Assembly: GCA_025963815.1 (NCBI GenBank)
Contig: JAOQAA010000604.1
Coordinates: 1 to 21,733 of the forward strand
DNA from: Capsulimonas sp.
Lineage (GTDB): Bacteria > Armatimonadota > Armatimonadia > Armatimonadales > Capsulimonadaceae
Length of the DNA stretch: 21,733 nt
Direction of reading: 5' to 3'
Shown in pieces: positions 1-9,385 of the stretch (within the stretch, counting starts at the first letter, position 1; each line of letters begins with the position of its first letter). The notes below the pieces were generated by a model that did no database searches, was not told the origin of the DNA, and saw only the letters and a program-made list of their open reading frames with translations. The translations under genes were made by a program, and so were the position numbers.

Positions 1-1683
1 CGCAAATTCGCCGACATAGGCCGGACCGCAGACCACATCGGTCGCGGGGCCGTCCTCCACGAACCATGTCCGCGCGGCGAGCGCATCGCTGATGCTGAGA
101 ATCCGGACGATGGACCCGCCCGCTGCCGAGAACGTGACCACGCGCGGCGCGCCGGCGGCGAACTTGGCCTTGTAAGCGAGCCCGGCCGAGCCCTCGACCT
201 TCAGGTCCAGGCCAGCCTCGCCGCCAGAGCGCAGCGGCGACATTCCGGCGAAGTGCAGTTCGGCGGGCGTACCCGGCGCGCCATGGATCACGAGGGTCGT
301 CGTTTTGCCCTGCCTCGCGATTCCCAGGATGCGCGTCGGCGCCCAAGCCAGCGTCACGCCCGGACAAAGAGCGAAGCCGCTGACGACCGGCAATACCTCG
401 CCCGGCGCGAGGGTGAGCGGTTCCGATTCCGAGAAGCCGCTCGCTCGCGGCGGCCGCGCCTGGGTCTGGGCCGCCGTCTTCGCGGGGTTGTCCAGGAACT
501 GGATCGTCCCGGCGGGGCTGACGCGGGTGAGGACATTCACCGCCGGGTTCGTGGAGACATCCTTGCCGCCGTCCGGATCGTTTGTGCTGTTTTCCAGGAT
601 CTCCTGAAAGCCGCGAGCAAAGAGCGCCGCGCGCTTGAATTCATAATAAGTCGGCCGCAGGTCTCCCGCCTGACCGACCGGCGCGCCGTAGTCGTAGGAC
701 GCCGCGCCCACATCGGCGTTGGCGTACCCGAAGTTGGACCCGCCGTGCGCCATGTAGTAGTTGTAACCGTTGCCGCCGTTGGCGAGAATGCGCCAGGTGC
801 GCCGGCTGTAGGTGGCCGCCTCGGAACCATACTCGGATGAATCCGATGCGGGCTGGCCGTACTTGGAAAACCAGACGCTCCAGAATTCGGTCGTGATCCA
901 GGGATTCGGGCGCGTGGGATCGTCCAGAGGCTTGCCGCCGTTGTACTCTCCGGGGGCGCTGCCGTGATGCATGCCGCTGAAAAAATAGGGAACCTCGACG
1001 CCGAGCGCGACCGCCTTATCGTGAAGGTTCTGGAAGTAGCTATTGGAGATATCGGTCCCATACCCCTGACTCGGAACGTGGGTCCAGCCAAGCGGATACT
1101 CATTTTCGAGCTGCACGAGGATGACCGATCCACCCCGGTGGATCTGATTGGCCGTGACGATCGGGATCAGCTTGTCGAAGAAGTTGTCCACGGCGAGCTC
1201 GAACGGCTTGTTGTCCTCGCGCACGCGCAAACCTGGCTTGAACCGAAGCCAAATCGGGAAGCCGCCGCTGTCCCACTCCGCGCAGCAGTACGGCCCGACG
1301 CGCACGATCGCGTACATCCCCATCTGCTTGACGAGCCTCAAGTAGGCGTTCAGGTCGTGGTCCCCGGAAAAGTCGAACTGTCCCTCCTTCGGCTCGTGAT
1401 AGTTCCAGAAAACGTACATCTCGACGCAGTTGAACCCCGCCCGCTTCAGGCGCAGCAGCCGGTCGCGCCAGAGCGCGCGCGGCACGCGCGCGTACTCCAT
1501 GCCCGCCGACACCAAGAATGTCCGTTTGCCATGGATCAAAAATCCACGGCTGTCGAAATCGATCGCCGGCTTCGCGCTTGGAGCCGCCGGAAACATATGA
1601 TCGTTGTATGGGTCGCCCGCCATCGCGGCGGGCGCAAGCGAGCCCATCATCAGCAGCGAAAGCGCGAGCTTGAGTTTCATCAT
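1..1683 (-). CDS. GH35 beta-galactosidase, secreted (3' end outside window)
   Basis: Predicted secreted beta-galactosidase of family GH35, acting on terminal beta-linked galactose. The gene runs off the window: 561 codons are present without a stop. The signal peptide covers residues 1-22 (charged MMKLK start, hydrophobic core, AMA cleavage site). Family signatures follow in order: the RVGPYCCAEWDSGG stretch near residues 128-140; GGSVILVQLENEYP at 184-197 with the acid/base Glu195 (the usual GGP is GGS here); TTEFW with nucleophile Glu266; and the MAHGGSNFG motif near 311-319. The TIM barrel is therefore complete and the missing part is C-terminal beta-domains. Translation may start at either of two adjacent ATGs (1683 or 1680); no good Shine-Dalgarno precedes them. 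It lies 67 bp after the GH97 stop, so it is probably the next gene of the same operon. The family is sure; beta-1,3/1,4/1,6 specificity is not visible. Confidence 0.93.
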   Translation of the reverse strand, partial: MMKLKLALSLLMMGSLAPAAMAGDPYNDHMFPAAPSAKPAIDFDSRGFLIHGKRTFLVSAGMEYARVPRALWRDRLLRLKRAGFNCVEMYVFWNYHEPKEGQFDFSGDHDLNAYLRLVKQMGMYAIVRVGPYCCAEWDSGGFPIWLRFKPGLRVREDNKPFELAVDNFFDKLIPIVTANQIHRGGSVILVQLENEYPLGWTHVPSQGYGTDISNSYFQNLHDKAVALGVEVPYFFSGMHHGSAPGEYNGGKPLDDPTRPNPWITTEFWSVWFSKYGQPASDSSEYGSEAATYSRRTWRILANGGNGYNYYMAHGGSNFGYANADVGAASYDYGAPVGQAGDLRPTYYEFKRAALFARGFQEILENSTNDPDGGKDVSTNPAVNVLTRVSPAGTIQFLDNPAKTAAQTQARPPRASGFSESEPLTLAPGEVLPVVSGFALCPGVTLAWAPTRILGIARQGKTTTLVIHGAPGTPAELHFAGMSPLRSGGEAGLDLKVEGSAGLAYKAKFAAGAPRVVTFSAAGGSIVRILSISDALAARTWFVEDGPATDVVCGPAYVGEFA

Positions 1684-1750
1684 CGAGATGTATGGCCTTT
1701 GTTAAATCCGTAACGGAAGTTCGAGTTTCGGGCGATCCATCGCTCGCAGG

Positions 1751-3694
1751 TTACTTTGCGCTTAAAATCGCGGCGTATCCTCCCGCCGCCGACAGCGTAA
1801 CGGGCAGGAGAGTCTTGGAATTCACGGTGGTGGTTGTCTCACTGATCGCAGTGGCCGGTGCGTCCGCTTCCAAAGAATCACTGAAGCTATGGAGCTTCCA
1901 TTTGCCCTTGCCTAGAAAATTCAGAGGCAGGGTGATATGGCTGATTGTATCGCCATTCATCGCGGTCAAATACCAACGATTCCCAGATCGCCGCGCAAGG
2001 GCGACGTATTGGCCGATCTCTCCGCCCAGAATGACGGTTTCATCCCATGTCGTCGGTAAGGCCCGAAGAAACTCGACGCCTGGCTGGCCGGAGTAATTGG
2101 CCGGACTATCACACATCACGAGCAACGGACTCTGGTAAATTACCGTCATCGCCAGCTGTCGAGCGCGCGTGCCCATCACCTCCGCGGGAAATGTGAGCTT
2201 GAAATCCGCCGGGCGGCGATTGAGGAAACCGCCCGGCGTGAAATCCATCGGCCCCAGCAGGCCGCGTGTGAAGGGCAACGTCGCCGTGTGTTGAGGGGTG
2301 CATGAGTAGCCAAGTTTATTGTATTCGTTGCCCAGCACCCCCTCCTGAGTGATCAGGTTCGGATAGGTGCGCGACAAACCGGTGGGCTTATAAGCGCCAT
2401 GGAAATCAACCATCAGTTGATGTTTGGCGGCCGCTTTGAGGGCCGCAACATACCATTGCACCGTTTCCTGGCTATCGCTGTTCATAAAATCGATTTTTAC
2501 GCCGGCAAATCCCCACTTGGTCGCCATGGAAAAGACCTTGTCGAAACCCTCGCGCGTCACGTCTTTCGAATGCATCCACAGAAACAAACGGACGCCTTTG
2601 CTCCCCGCATAGCTCACCAGTTCGGGAATATTGATGTGCGGTAACGGCCGGCTGAGATCATCTTGATACCAGTACCAATCCACCAGCTGATATGACCATC
2701 CCATTTTCGCCGCAAGATCAATATATTCTTTGTCCGAATTGGTGTCTCCGCGCGCCTCTAATCCTGTATATTGCGGCAAGTTTGGGTTGACGCCGGTCCA
2801 CCAAGCATCCCAGGAGCTTACCCCAGGCTTAACCCAGGAAACATCTCCCAATGAATTAGGGGTTGCAAGCGTCGCAACGAAATTTGAGTTCAGAAGATCA
2901 GCGCTTTTACGGCCGATCATTAACACCCGCCAGGGACTTTGGGTTGGCGTGCTGGAAACCACCAAGCCATTGCCATCGGTGCGCGACGCGAGCGAAGCCG
3001 TAACTCCGGCGCTGCCCGTTCCCGAAAGGAACATCCCCGCCCAATCGAGCAAATCCGATTCGGCCACGGCGACCGTGCAGCTGGGCGTCTGAGTCACAAG
3101 CGGCAGAACTCCCCAATAAGGCTGCCCGCTGCGCCACGGTTCATGAGTGGTCATCGGGATCTCGCTCAGTTTGGTCGCTGGATACTGGCACTCAGCGCAA
3201 GACGATTCAGTGCCCAGCCAACTGCGAGAGTCGTTCGCGAAGCAGAACTCGGTGAGTTCCTTGGTCAGAACGAACTGGCCCAGCCCGGAAGCGATCGGCA
3301 AATCGTAGCGAAAAGCCACTCCATCGTTATACGCCCGCACGATCAGCCCAAACTCACGGTCTGTCCCTTTTTCCTGCAAGGTGAACCGTGTTTGATTCCA
3401 ATTATCGGACACCACGCGGCGCTTGCCAAAATTATTCTCCCAGGTCCCCTTGTGCTTTTGCTTCTGCGTGGAGACGATCAGGGTGTCCGATCCCAGCTCC
3501 GCATTCTTGAACTGCAATCCCAGTCGTGAATCCGTGACTACCAATTTGCCGTCCACTTGAAGGCGATACCGTAAGCCGGCGGCATTCGAGACGATGAACG
3601 TGATTTTGCCATCGGGTGAAATCACACGCATTTCGGCGGCTTTCGCCATAGTGCCGATCAGAAGTAATGAGAGACATAAAAGGATTTTTTTCAT
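1751..3694 (-). CDS. GH97 alpha-glycosidase (probably alpha-galactosidase type), secreted
   Basis: A 647-residue GH97 enzyme, a family of alpha-glucosidases (SusB) and alpha-galactosidases. Residues 1-20 form a signal peptide (MKKILLCLSLLL...AKA). The layout is N-terminal beta-sandwich (about 22-280), TIM barrel (about 285-540) and small C-terminal beta-domain (about 545-645), the normal family length. The barrel shows LVDWYWY (338-343), RLFLWMH (369-375), GVKIDF with Asp402 (398-403), HGAYKPTG (432-439) and TQEGVLGNE with Glu451. By family knowledge, retaining GH97 enzymes use an Asp nucleophile in the GVKxDF strand and a later Glu as acid/base, so I infer the retaining, alpha-galactosidase-like branch. 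The start was chosen for the signal peptide. It overlaps the upstream GH2 stop as ATGA, indicating translational coupling, and there is no strong Shine-Dalgarno of its own. By eye its base composition is less GC-rich than its neighbours. Confidence 0.93.
   Translation of the reverse strand: MKKILLCLSLLLIGTMAKAAEMRVISPDGKITFIVSNAAGLRYRLQVDGKLVVTDSRLGLQFKNAELGSDTLIVSTQKQKHKGTWENNFGKRRVVSDNWNQTRFTLQEKGTDREFGLIVRAYNDGVAFRYDLPIASGLGQFVLTKELTEFCFANDSRSWLGTESSCAECQYPATKLSEIPMTTHEPWRSGQPYWGVLPLVTQTPSCTVAVAESDLLDWAGMFLSGTGSAGVTASLASRTDGNGLVVSSTPTQSPWRVLMIGRKSADLLNSNFVATLATPNSLGDVSWVKPGVSSWDAWWTGVNPNLPQYTGLEARGDTNSDKEYIDLAAKMGWSYQLVDWYWYQDDLSRPLPHINIPELVSYAGSKGVRLFLWMHSKDVTREGFDKVFSMATKWGFAGVKIDFMNSDSQETVQWYVAALKAAAKHQLMVDFHGAYKPTGLSRTYPNLITQEGVLGNEYNKLGYSCTPQHTATLPFTRGLLGPMDFTPGGFLNRRPADFKLTFPAEVMGTRARQLAMTVIYQSPLLVMCDSPANYSGQPGVEFLRALPTTWDETVILGGEIGQYVALARRSGNRWYLTAMNGDTISHITLPLNFLGKGKWKLHSFSDSLEADAPATAISETTTTVNSKTLLPVTLSAAGGYAAILSAK
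3691..3694 (-). other. ATGA stop/start overlap (GH2 to GH97)
   Basis: The plus strand reads tcat, giving ATGA on the coding strand: the TGA ends the GH2 gene and the ATG opens GH97. This 4-base overlap, with only a weak ribosome site upstream, points to re-initiation by ribosomes finishing the GH2 gene. The two enzymes would then be made in fixed proportion from one transcript. Confidence 0.8.
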
Positions 3695-6600
3695 TGTGAT
3701 GGAGTAGTCCCTGAGAGGTATGTTAGGGCGTTGGACAGCCACTTTCGCTGGAAAGGCGTGTTCATGCGGGGAACGATGTGGAACAGGATGCGCCCTTTGC
3801 CTAGCTTCGCGATGACATCGCCCGCGCCGATGGTCCGGCTGTGATCGCGGCTGAACGCAGTGACCCATTCGATATTCGGGCCGGTCGCAATGATCCCGTT
3901 TGAGCTTCCCACGGGAACCTGATAGTCGCTCTTCATGATGGTATCCTGCGGCAGCCCGGCATAGAGGGGATGTCGACGGACGATATACCACGAGCCCATC
4001 CACGGCGCGAACGAGGAGCCGACAAGGCCGTCAAAATGAAACGCGCCGGCGGCTTCCAATTCGTGTGCGTATCCCGTAATGTCGCTCTCTTGATCGGCCA
4101 GAACTAGCAGCCCCATCCCGGCGCGCACATGGTCCAAAATACCGCTCGGAAGTTTGGCCGCCGAGACATATGGCGCCCATACGACGCCGTCCTTGGCGGT
4201 ATAAGGCTTGTCGCCGAAGTAGACAGCGGTGGTTTGGGCGGGCGTTCCAGTGTCGACGCGGATTGTGCTGAACATCGCGTTGTCTGACGTCACCGTTCCC
4301 GGCGCGACCGTAACCGCGCCGTCCGTGATCTGCGTGTCAATCGTGGTCGTCCAGACTCGATCTTTGCCTTCGGCGAGCTTGTAGACATCCACGTTTTTCA
4401 GCACGGCCTTGCCATTCACCTTGACGTCGAAAACGCGCGCCCCGGCGTGATCGAAGTGGGCTTCATCGAACCCAAGCGTTACCTTCGCCGGGCCGTTGGG
4501 CAGCCCGGCGATCCGAAACTCCAAGCCCTCCCGGCCAAATCGCTGCCACCGATAGAGCTCTGGATCGAGGTTGTTTGCAACTGGCGCACCGGATTCGGTT
4601 CGGGAGCCCTGCGGAGCCGGCGCGCAAACGGCTGCGGCGTATCGCTTGTCGGCAGCGTACGCAGCCGTTGGCTGACCGATAGCTGCAAGGTCGCCCGTCA
4701 GCTCCGGCGAGCCGCCAGCCACCGCGACAGGAGCGATGACCGGATGGTTAAGGCTGACCACGTTGATGGCGCGCCAGTTGTGCGTCTGGCCTAACGACGC
4801 CGTCAGCACGTACTGGCCAGCTTCGGTAAGCGGCGGCGTGACAAGCCCTGCGGCGACCGGATAGGAGAAGACGTCCCGAGCATATGCCGGCAATGGATAG
4901 CGCCCAAGGATCTCCGTCCTGCCGTTCGGGCGCCGCAAGGTCACTTCGATGCGACCGGATATTGGATGGTGCGATTCGTTCAGGAAGAACAAATCGTATG
5001 TCGGCGCTGCGCCGGACACGACCGCCGATGTTCTCAGCTGAATGTCAGGCATCACGGGCCGCAAGGCCTCACGGATCGTGCGCGAGTCGCCGTGTGGATT
5101 GCGGAGGTTATCGACAATGCCGCTGTGGTTCTCGACGGCTGTCGTCTCCCAGCCGCTGAGGGTCAGATAGTCCGTCTCATCGCTGAGCCGGGCGGTCTCC
5201 AGCACATGCGCCCAGTAATCGTACTGTTTCTCGCCAATCTTTCGATACAGCGCATCGCTCGTCGGGAAGCTTGCGCGGAAGCCGTACTGATCGAGGAAGC
5301 GGTTGTAGGCGGCGTCGATCTCCTGATGGTCCAGAAGGTCGTAGCTCTTGCCGCCGGCCGCCTTGATCTGGCGGATCATGAGCGCGTGGTTGTCCGCCGC
5401 CCCGCTGCCGCCCATCTCACCATAATCGACAATCTCGCGCCGGTCCGTGTTGCGGTAGACATAGTCGTTCGGGCCGCAGTAGTTTTCGTCGACCCACGCA
5501 TCGGGCGTTCCCACGGTGTGGGCGTCCCACCAGCCGGAATAGCCCTTTCCGTCGTCGACGTACAGCGTGTCGTCATAAGGCGCCATCCACATCTCCCCAG
5601 GAGAGTTGATGCCGCTCTTGAGCAAAACGACCCGGCTTGGGTCCTCTTGGTGGATGCGTCGGACGACTTTGGCGGCAATCGGATGCTTGTATGTGTCATC
5701 ATCGAGCTCGTTCTGCACGACATACATCATGAGGGACGGGTGGCTGCGGGCGTCGCGCACCATCCGCACGATCTTGTCCTGCATGTAGCGCTGTAATGAA
5801 TCCTCGGTATCCTTCTTGTTCCAGATGAGGGTCATGCCGCCGCCTGGCTCCGCGTAGCGGAGCAGACCCATTCGGTCGGCGTCGTCCAAGCATTCGGCCC
5901 GAGGCATATTGCGGTGGAAGTTCACGGCGTTCAGCCCAAGGTTCTTTGCGGTCGTCACTTCCTTGCGGGCCAACTCCGGCGTCGGCCAAAGGCCGTTCAA
6001 TCCCCAGAACCCCCAGCTGATGGCGCTATACACGCGTATGCGATCGCCGTTCAAGCGTAAAACGGCGCTGCCGCCCACGCTGGCGGGTGCAAACCAGCGA
6101 AACCCGAACGGAGTCGTCCGGCTGTCGGTAACGCGCACGCCGGGTTTCGCTCCGGCGGCGCGGAGATCGCCGGTAAACTCGAAGCGCGCCACATAAAGGT
6201 TGGGATGCGCCAAATCCCACAGCTTCGCGTTGGGAGCCGTGACTCGGATGGCGATGGGCAGGGAGGCGTGAGGCGGAACCGTACACTCGGCCGCTGCTCG
6301 GCCAAGTGATTTGCCGGTCGCCGAATCGATCACCGTGACGATCACGGCGCCTCTCGTCAGCGCCCGATTCGCGCTGGTGAGAACCGCGTGCGCCTCGATG
6401 GTGTGAGGCTCCGGTGTGTTCAACACCCAGGCGTCGTTAAACCGCACCGGCCCATGCGCCGTCAGCGTCACGCCCCGGTCAAGACCGCCGAAGGCATGTC
6501 CGCCGTAGATACCCATTCCTCCGATATTTGCGGTGCTCCAGTCGCCCCAGTCGAGACGCCCGCCGGGATTGGTAATCCGAATGGCGATCGTATTGTCGGT

Positions 6601-7167
6601 TCCTGGTTTGAGCGCGTCTGTGATATCGCAGTCGAAAGCCGACTCCGCAACGAGATTGTATCCGACCAGCTTCTGGTTGACATAGACCTCCGCAAGCTGC
6701 TTGGCGGCGCGGATATGCAGGATCGCCGTCTTTCCAGAAAAGCTCTTGGGAACGGCGACCGTGCGCCACCACCAGGAGACGCCGAGATAGTTGCCGTTCC
6801 TTGGCTGGTGATCGCGGTCTTCGTAGAAGTACTCGTTTTTGTAGGGCCGCAAGCCATCGACGCCCCAGTCGCATTGTTCAACGGTCGTCGGGAGGGTTAC
6901 GGCTTTGGCGACCTGTGGGGACAGGGCGGCCCAGCCGCCGGTCGGGGGATGCGGCGCGAGCTTTGCAAGGTGGACGTCCTCCGGCAGGAATGCCGGCTCC
7001 TTGCGCCAATCGGCCTTGCGATCCAGCCACAGACGCCATTCGGTATCCGGGACGATCACGGTGTCTGTCGATACGCTCGACGAATTGCCTGCGGCAGCCC
7101 GCACTCCGGGCGGCTGCGCGCAAACGACGGTCAAGAGGAGCATGCAGAGTGGGATGATCTTTTTCAT
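3691..7167 (-). CDS. Large modular GH2 glycoside hydrolase with malectin-like and C-terminal accessory domains, secreted
   Basis: A 1158-residue GH2-superfamily enzyme. Residues 1-25 look like a signal peptide (MKKIIPLCMLLLTVVC...VRA). A GH2 sugar-binding jelly roll follows at about 95-240, with the typical VYVNQKLVG strand near 161-169. An Ig-like sandwich (about 245-355) leads to a TIM barrel (about 360-690). The acid/base is Glu487 in VVQNELDD and the likely nucleophile is Glu584 in DYGEMGG. Beyond the barrel there is an Ig-like region (about 710-805), a malectin-like carbohydrate-binding module (about 870-970) and a C-terminal alpha/beta region (about 985-1155) resembling the glutamine-amidotransferase-like domains seen in some glycosidases. 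Many GH2 members are 600-1100 residues, so this is long. GH2 covers beta-galactosidase, glucuronidase, mannosidase and others; I cannot choose between them. It starts 73 bp after the GH3 stop without a clear Shine-Dalgarno, and it is coupled to GH97 downstream. Confidence 0.88.
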   Translation of the reverse strand: MKKIIPLCMLLLTVVCAQPPGVRAAAGNSSSVSTDTVIVPDTEWRLWLDRKADWRKEPAFLPEDVHLAKLAPHPPTGGWAALSPQVAKAVTLPTTVEQCDWGVDGLRPYKNEYFYEDRDHQPRNGNYLGVSWWWRTVAVPKSFSGKTAILHIRAAKQLAEVYVNQKLVGYNLVAESAFDCDITDALKPGTDNTIAIRITNPGGRLDWGDWSTANIGGMGIYGGHAFGGLDRGVTLTAHGPVRFNDAWVLNTPEPHTIEAHAVLTSANRALTRGAVIVTVIDSATGKSLGRAAAECTVPPHASLPIAIRVTAPNAKLWDLAHPNLYVARFEFTGDLRAAGAKPGVRVTDSRTTPFGFRWFAPASVGGSAVLRLNGDRIRVYSAISWGFWGLNGLWPTPELARKEVTTAKNLGLNAVNFHRNMPRAECLDDADRMGLLRYAEPGGGMTLIWNKKDTEDSLQRYMQDKIVRMVRDARSHPSLMMYVVQNELDDDTYKHPIAAKVVRRIHQEDPSRVVLLKSGINSPGEMWMAPYDDTLYVDDGKGYSGWWDAHTVGTPDAWVDENYCGPNDYVYRNTDRREIVDYGEMGGSGAADNHALMIRQIKAAGGKSYDLLDHQEIDAAYNRFLDQYGFRASFPTSDALYRKIGEKQYDYWAHVLETARLSDETDYLTLSGWETTAVENHSGIVDNLRNPHGDSRTIREALRPVMPDIQLRTSAVVSGAAPTYDLFFLNESHHPISGRIEVTLRRPNGRTEILGRYPLPAYARDVFSYPVAAGLVTPPLTEAGQYVLTASLGQTHNWRAINVVSLNHPVIAPVAVAGGSPELTGDLAAIGQPTAAYAADKRYAAAVCAPAPQGSRTESGAPVANNLDPELYRWQRFGREGLEFRIAGLPNGPAKVTLGFDEAHFDHAGARVFDVKVNGKAVLKNVDVYKLAEGKDRVWTTTIDTQITDGAVTVAPGTVTSDNAMFSTIRVDTGTPAQTTAVYFGDKPYTAKDGVVWAPYVSAAKLPSGILDHVRAGMGLLVLADQESDITGYAHELEAAGAFHFDGLVGSSFAPWMGSWYIVRRHPLYAGLPQDTIMKSDYQVPVGSSNGIIATGPNIEWVTAFSRDHSRTIGAGDVIAKLGKGRILFHIVPRMNTPFQRKWLSNALTYLSGTTPSQ

Positions 7168-7240
7168 GTTAACGTTTTGTATCTGGCTTTCAGTCACGGC
7201 GTATGGCTCAGGCGACACGTTGGCGAGTGGGGCGACAAAC

Positions 7241-9382
7241 TCAGTCGGCAATGGTGATAGTCGTCTCCTGGACGATATCCGCCGCCGATTTGCCGATGAG
7301 TATCTGTATCGGCCCCGGCTCCACGACGAAGCCGCCGCGCTCGCCGTTCCAATAGGCGAACTGACTGGCGGAGAGCGAAATCGTTACCGTCTTCGTTTCG
7401 CCCGCGCGGATTGCGATGCGCTGAAAGCCCTTCAGCTCGATCTGAGGCCGCAGCGCCTGAGAGTGCGGGTAACGCACGTACAGCTGCACGACTTCCTCGC
7501 CGTCTTGGAGCCCTGTGTTCGCGACGCGGACGGAGACGTCAACGGAGTCGTCCGGACCGATGACACGGCTGCTCACTTGCACGCCCGAATAGGCGAAGCC
7601 CGTATAGCTGAGGCCATAGCCGAACGGGTAGAGCGTGTCGGCCTGCCCATAAAGGTAGGTGCGGCCATGTCGGATATCGTAGTCCATCATCGGGGGCAGT
7701 TGCTCGATGGAGCGCGGCCATGTCTGGACAAGGCGGCCCGCCGGATTGATGTCGCCCACAAGCGCAGCCGCGAGAGCGTTTCCCTGCTCCTGACTGCTAT
7801 GCGTCATCTGTACAATCGCCGGCACATGCTCCTGCGCCCAGACGATGGCGTATGGGAAACTCGAAATGAGGACGAGGACAGTATTGGGATTAGCCCCATG
7901 AATCCTTCGAAGGAGCCCGTCCTGAACCGGTGAGAGGTCTAACGACTCCCTGTCCACGGCCTCCCTTCCCTCGTCCGGCGTATTGACCTTCGCCCAGCCG
8001 CCGGCGCCAACGGGATTATTGCCCAGACAGACGATGGCGACTTCGCACTCGCGCGCCAGCTCAGCGGCGGCTTCGATATCTTCGCCATCGGCAAAGCGCA
8101 CATCGATTTTCGGGCCTAGCCGTTCGCGAAGGCCCTGCAGCGGAGTCACGGCATAGGGCGGTGAGCCGCTGTACCAGTCGAACAGGACTTCGTCGGCTTT
8201 GGGGCCGATCAAGGCAACCGATCGCAGATTCTCAGGATCAAGGGGAAGCGTGTTCCCTTCGTTCTTCAGCAGGACAATTGATTTCTCGGTCGCCTCGCGT
8301 GCGACGGCCCGATGGGAATCCGACAGCCAGGGCTCTGGTTCCCCGGCCGCGCCGATCTGCGAGTATGGAACGCACGAAGGCGGGTCGAGCAAGCCGAGCC
8401 GAGCCATCACCCGGAAGTTGCCGCGCAGAGCGGTGTCGATTTCCGCTTCCGTGAGCAGCCCGGTCGCCACAGCCTTCTGCGCTCCAGGGATGTAGTCGTC
8501 CAGAAACTGGCCGATGCCCGCCTTGACGACCGCAGCCACTGCATGCACATCGTCCGCACACCACTTGTGGTGCGAGATCAGGAGCTTCATCGCGCCGCCG
8601 TCCGTGCAGATGATCCCATCCTGCCCCCACTCGTCCACGGCGACCCCCTTGAGCATTGGATGGACGGCGCAGGGGACGCCGTTGTACGCATTGTAGGCGG
8701 CCATGAACGCCCGCGAGCCAGCCTCGATCCCCATCCGAAACGGCGCCGAGTAATACTCGCGAAACAGCCGATCGTCGAAGTCGGAGGACGAGTTCTCACG
8801 GCCGTTCTCGTTACTGTTCGCCAGGAAGTGCTTCATCAGAGAGGCGCACAGCCAGTAGTCGGGATGATCCCCTTGCAGGCCGCGTACGAACTCCTGGGTC
8901 ATGACCCCATTGAAATACGGATCTTCTCCGAAGCATTCCTCGGTGCGCCCCCATCGCGGATCGCGGCCGAGATCCGCGTTTGGCGCGCGTACGACAATCC
9001 CGCCGCGCTGGTATCGCTCGCATTGGAAGAGGTAACGCGCTTCGTATCCCTCCACGGCCGCCGCTCGTCGGATCAGGTCGGGATCCCAGGTCTGCGCGAG
9101 ACCAATCGCCTGGGGAAACGTGGTTGTCGGGATAGAATTGGCTCCGCCCCATCCCCCGGGCTCGCCCAGCGCGCCGCCGTGGAGCCCCTCGATGTGGTCG
9201 CTCCCTCTGACACCAAGGCGGTGTACACACGGATTCGTGCCGAGGCACTCGATCTTCTCCTCAATCGTCATACGCGAAAGCAGGTCATCGATTCTCAATT
9301 CGAGCGGCTGGGCCGGGTCCTGGTATGCAGGGATATTTAAGGTCGGTACGTTCATCGTTCCAGGCTCCATTTCTAAAATCAT
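7241..9382 (-). CDS. GH3 beta-glycosidase, no signal peptide
   Basis: A 713-residue GH3 enzyme (704 if the inner start is used), a family of beta-glucosidases and beta-xylosidases. The N-terminal barrel carries the RIDDLLSRMTIEEK entry, NADLGRDPRWGR (135-146), the KHFLANS substrate loop (183-189) and the nucleophile Asp261 in GIICTDGGA. The second alpha/beta domain begins near 375 (SIVLLKNEGNTLPL); the acid/base is probably Glu471 or Glu474 in the DEGREAVDR segment. PAGRLVQTWP (548-557) and PFGYGLSYT (586-594) are standard, and a fibronectin III-like domain closes the protein (about 612-708). No signal peptide is visible, unlike most neighbours, so it probably acts in the cytoplasm on imported oligosaccharides. 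It begins 3 bases after the GH141-like stop. The ATG at 9355 has a better GGAG site and may be the true start. Confidence 0.93.
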   Translation of the reverse strand: MILEMEPGTMNVPTLNIPAYQDPAQPLELRIDDLLSRMTIEEKIECLGTNPCVHRLGVRGSDHIEGLHGGALGEPGGWGGANSIPTTTFPQAIGLAQTWDPDLIRRAAAVEGYEARYLFQCERYQRGGIVVRAPNADLGRDPRWGRTEECFGEDPYFNGVMTQEFVRGLQGDHPDYWLCASLMKHFLANSNENGRENSSSDFDDRLFREYYSAPFRMGIEAGSRAFMAAYNAYNGVPCAVHPMLKGVAVDEWGQDGIICTDGGAMKLLISHHKWCADDVHAVAAVVKAGIGQFLDDYIPGAQKAVATGLLTEAEIDTALRGNFRVMARLGLLDPPSCVPYSQIGAAGEPEPWLSDSHRAVAREATEKSIVLLKNEGNTLPLDPENLRSVALIGPKADEVLFDWYSGSPPYAVTPLQGLRERLGPKIDVRFADGEDIEAAAELARECEVAIVCLGNNPVGAGGWAKVNTPDEGREAVDRESLDLSPVQDGLLRRIHGANPNTVLVLISSFPYAIVWAQEHVPAIVQMTHSSQEQGNALAAALVGDINPAGRLVQTWPRSIEQLPPMMDYDIRHGRTYLYGQADTLYPFGYGLSYTGFAYSGVQVSSRVIGPDDSVDVSVRVANTGLQDGEEVVQLYVRYPHSQALRPQIELKGFQRIAIRAGETKTVTISLSASQFAYWNGERGGFVVEPGPIQILIGKSAADIVQETTITIAD
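9365..9368 (-). promoter_or_regulatory. Shine-Dalgarno GGAG favouring the inner GH3 start
   Basis: GGAG lies 9 bases upstream of the ATG at 9355-9353, good spacing for initiation. The outer ATG at 9382 has only a weak GTGAG before it, inside the preceding stop region. The protein from the inner ATG starts MNVPTLNIPAYQ and loses nothing conserved, so the inner start is at least as likely. Confidence 0.5.
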
Positions 9383-9385
9383 CGC

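Noticed and set aside
1732..1743. Short inverted repeat (gcgat / atcgc) between GH97 and GH35
   Set aside because: A 5-bp stem with a 2-base loop and no T-run is too weak to call a terminator.
3695..4003. N-terminal extension of the GH97 gene
   Set aside because: It overlaps the GH2 gene in another frame and precedes an evident signal peptide at 3694.
6388..7257. 289-codon open frame on the plus strand opposite the second GH2 gene
   Set aside because: It is antisense to the conserved GH2 N-terminal domain and low in recognisable structure.
8312..9340. 342-codon open frame on the plus strand opposite GH3
   Set aside because: It is antisense to a gene with unmistakable GH3 motifs; its protein is rich in Arg, Ala and Val with no domain, as expected of a GC-rich shadow frame.
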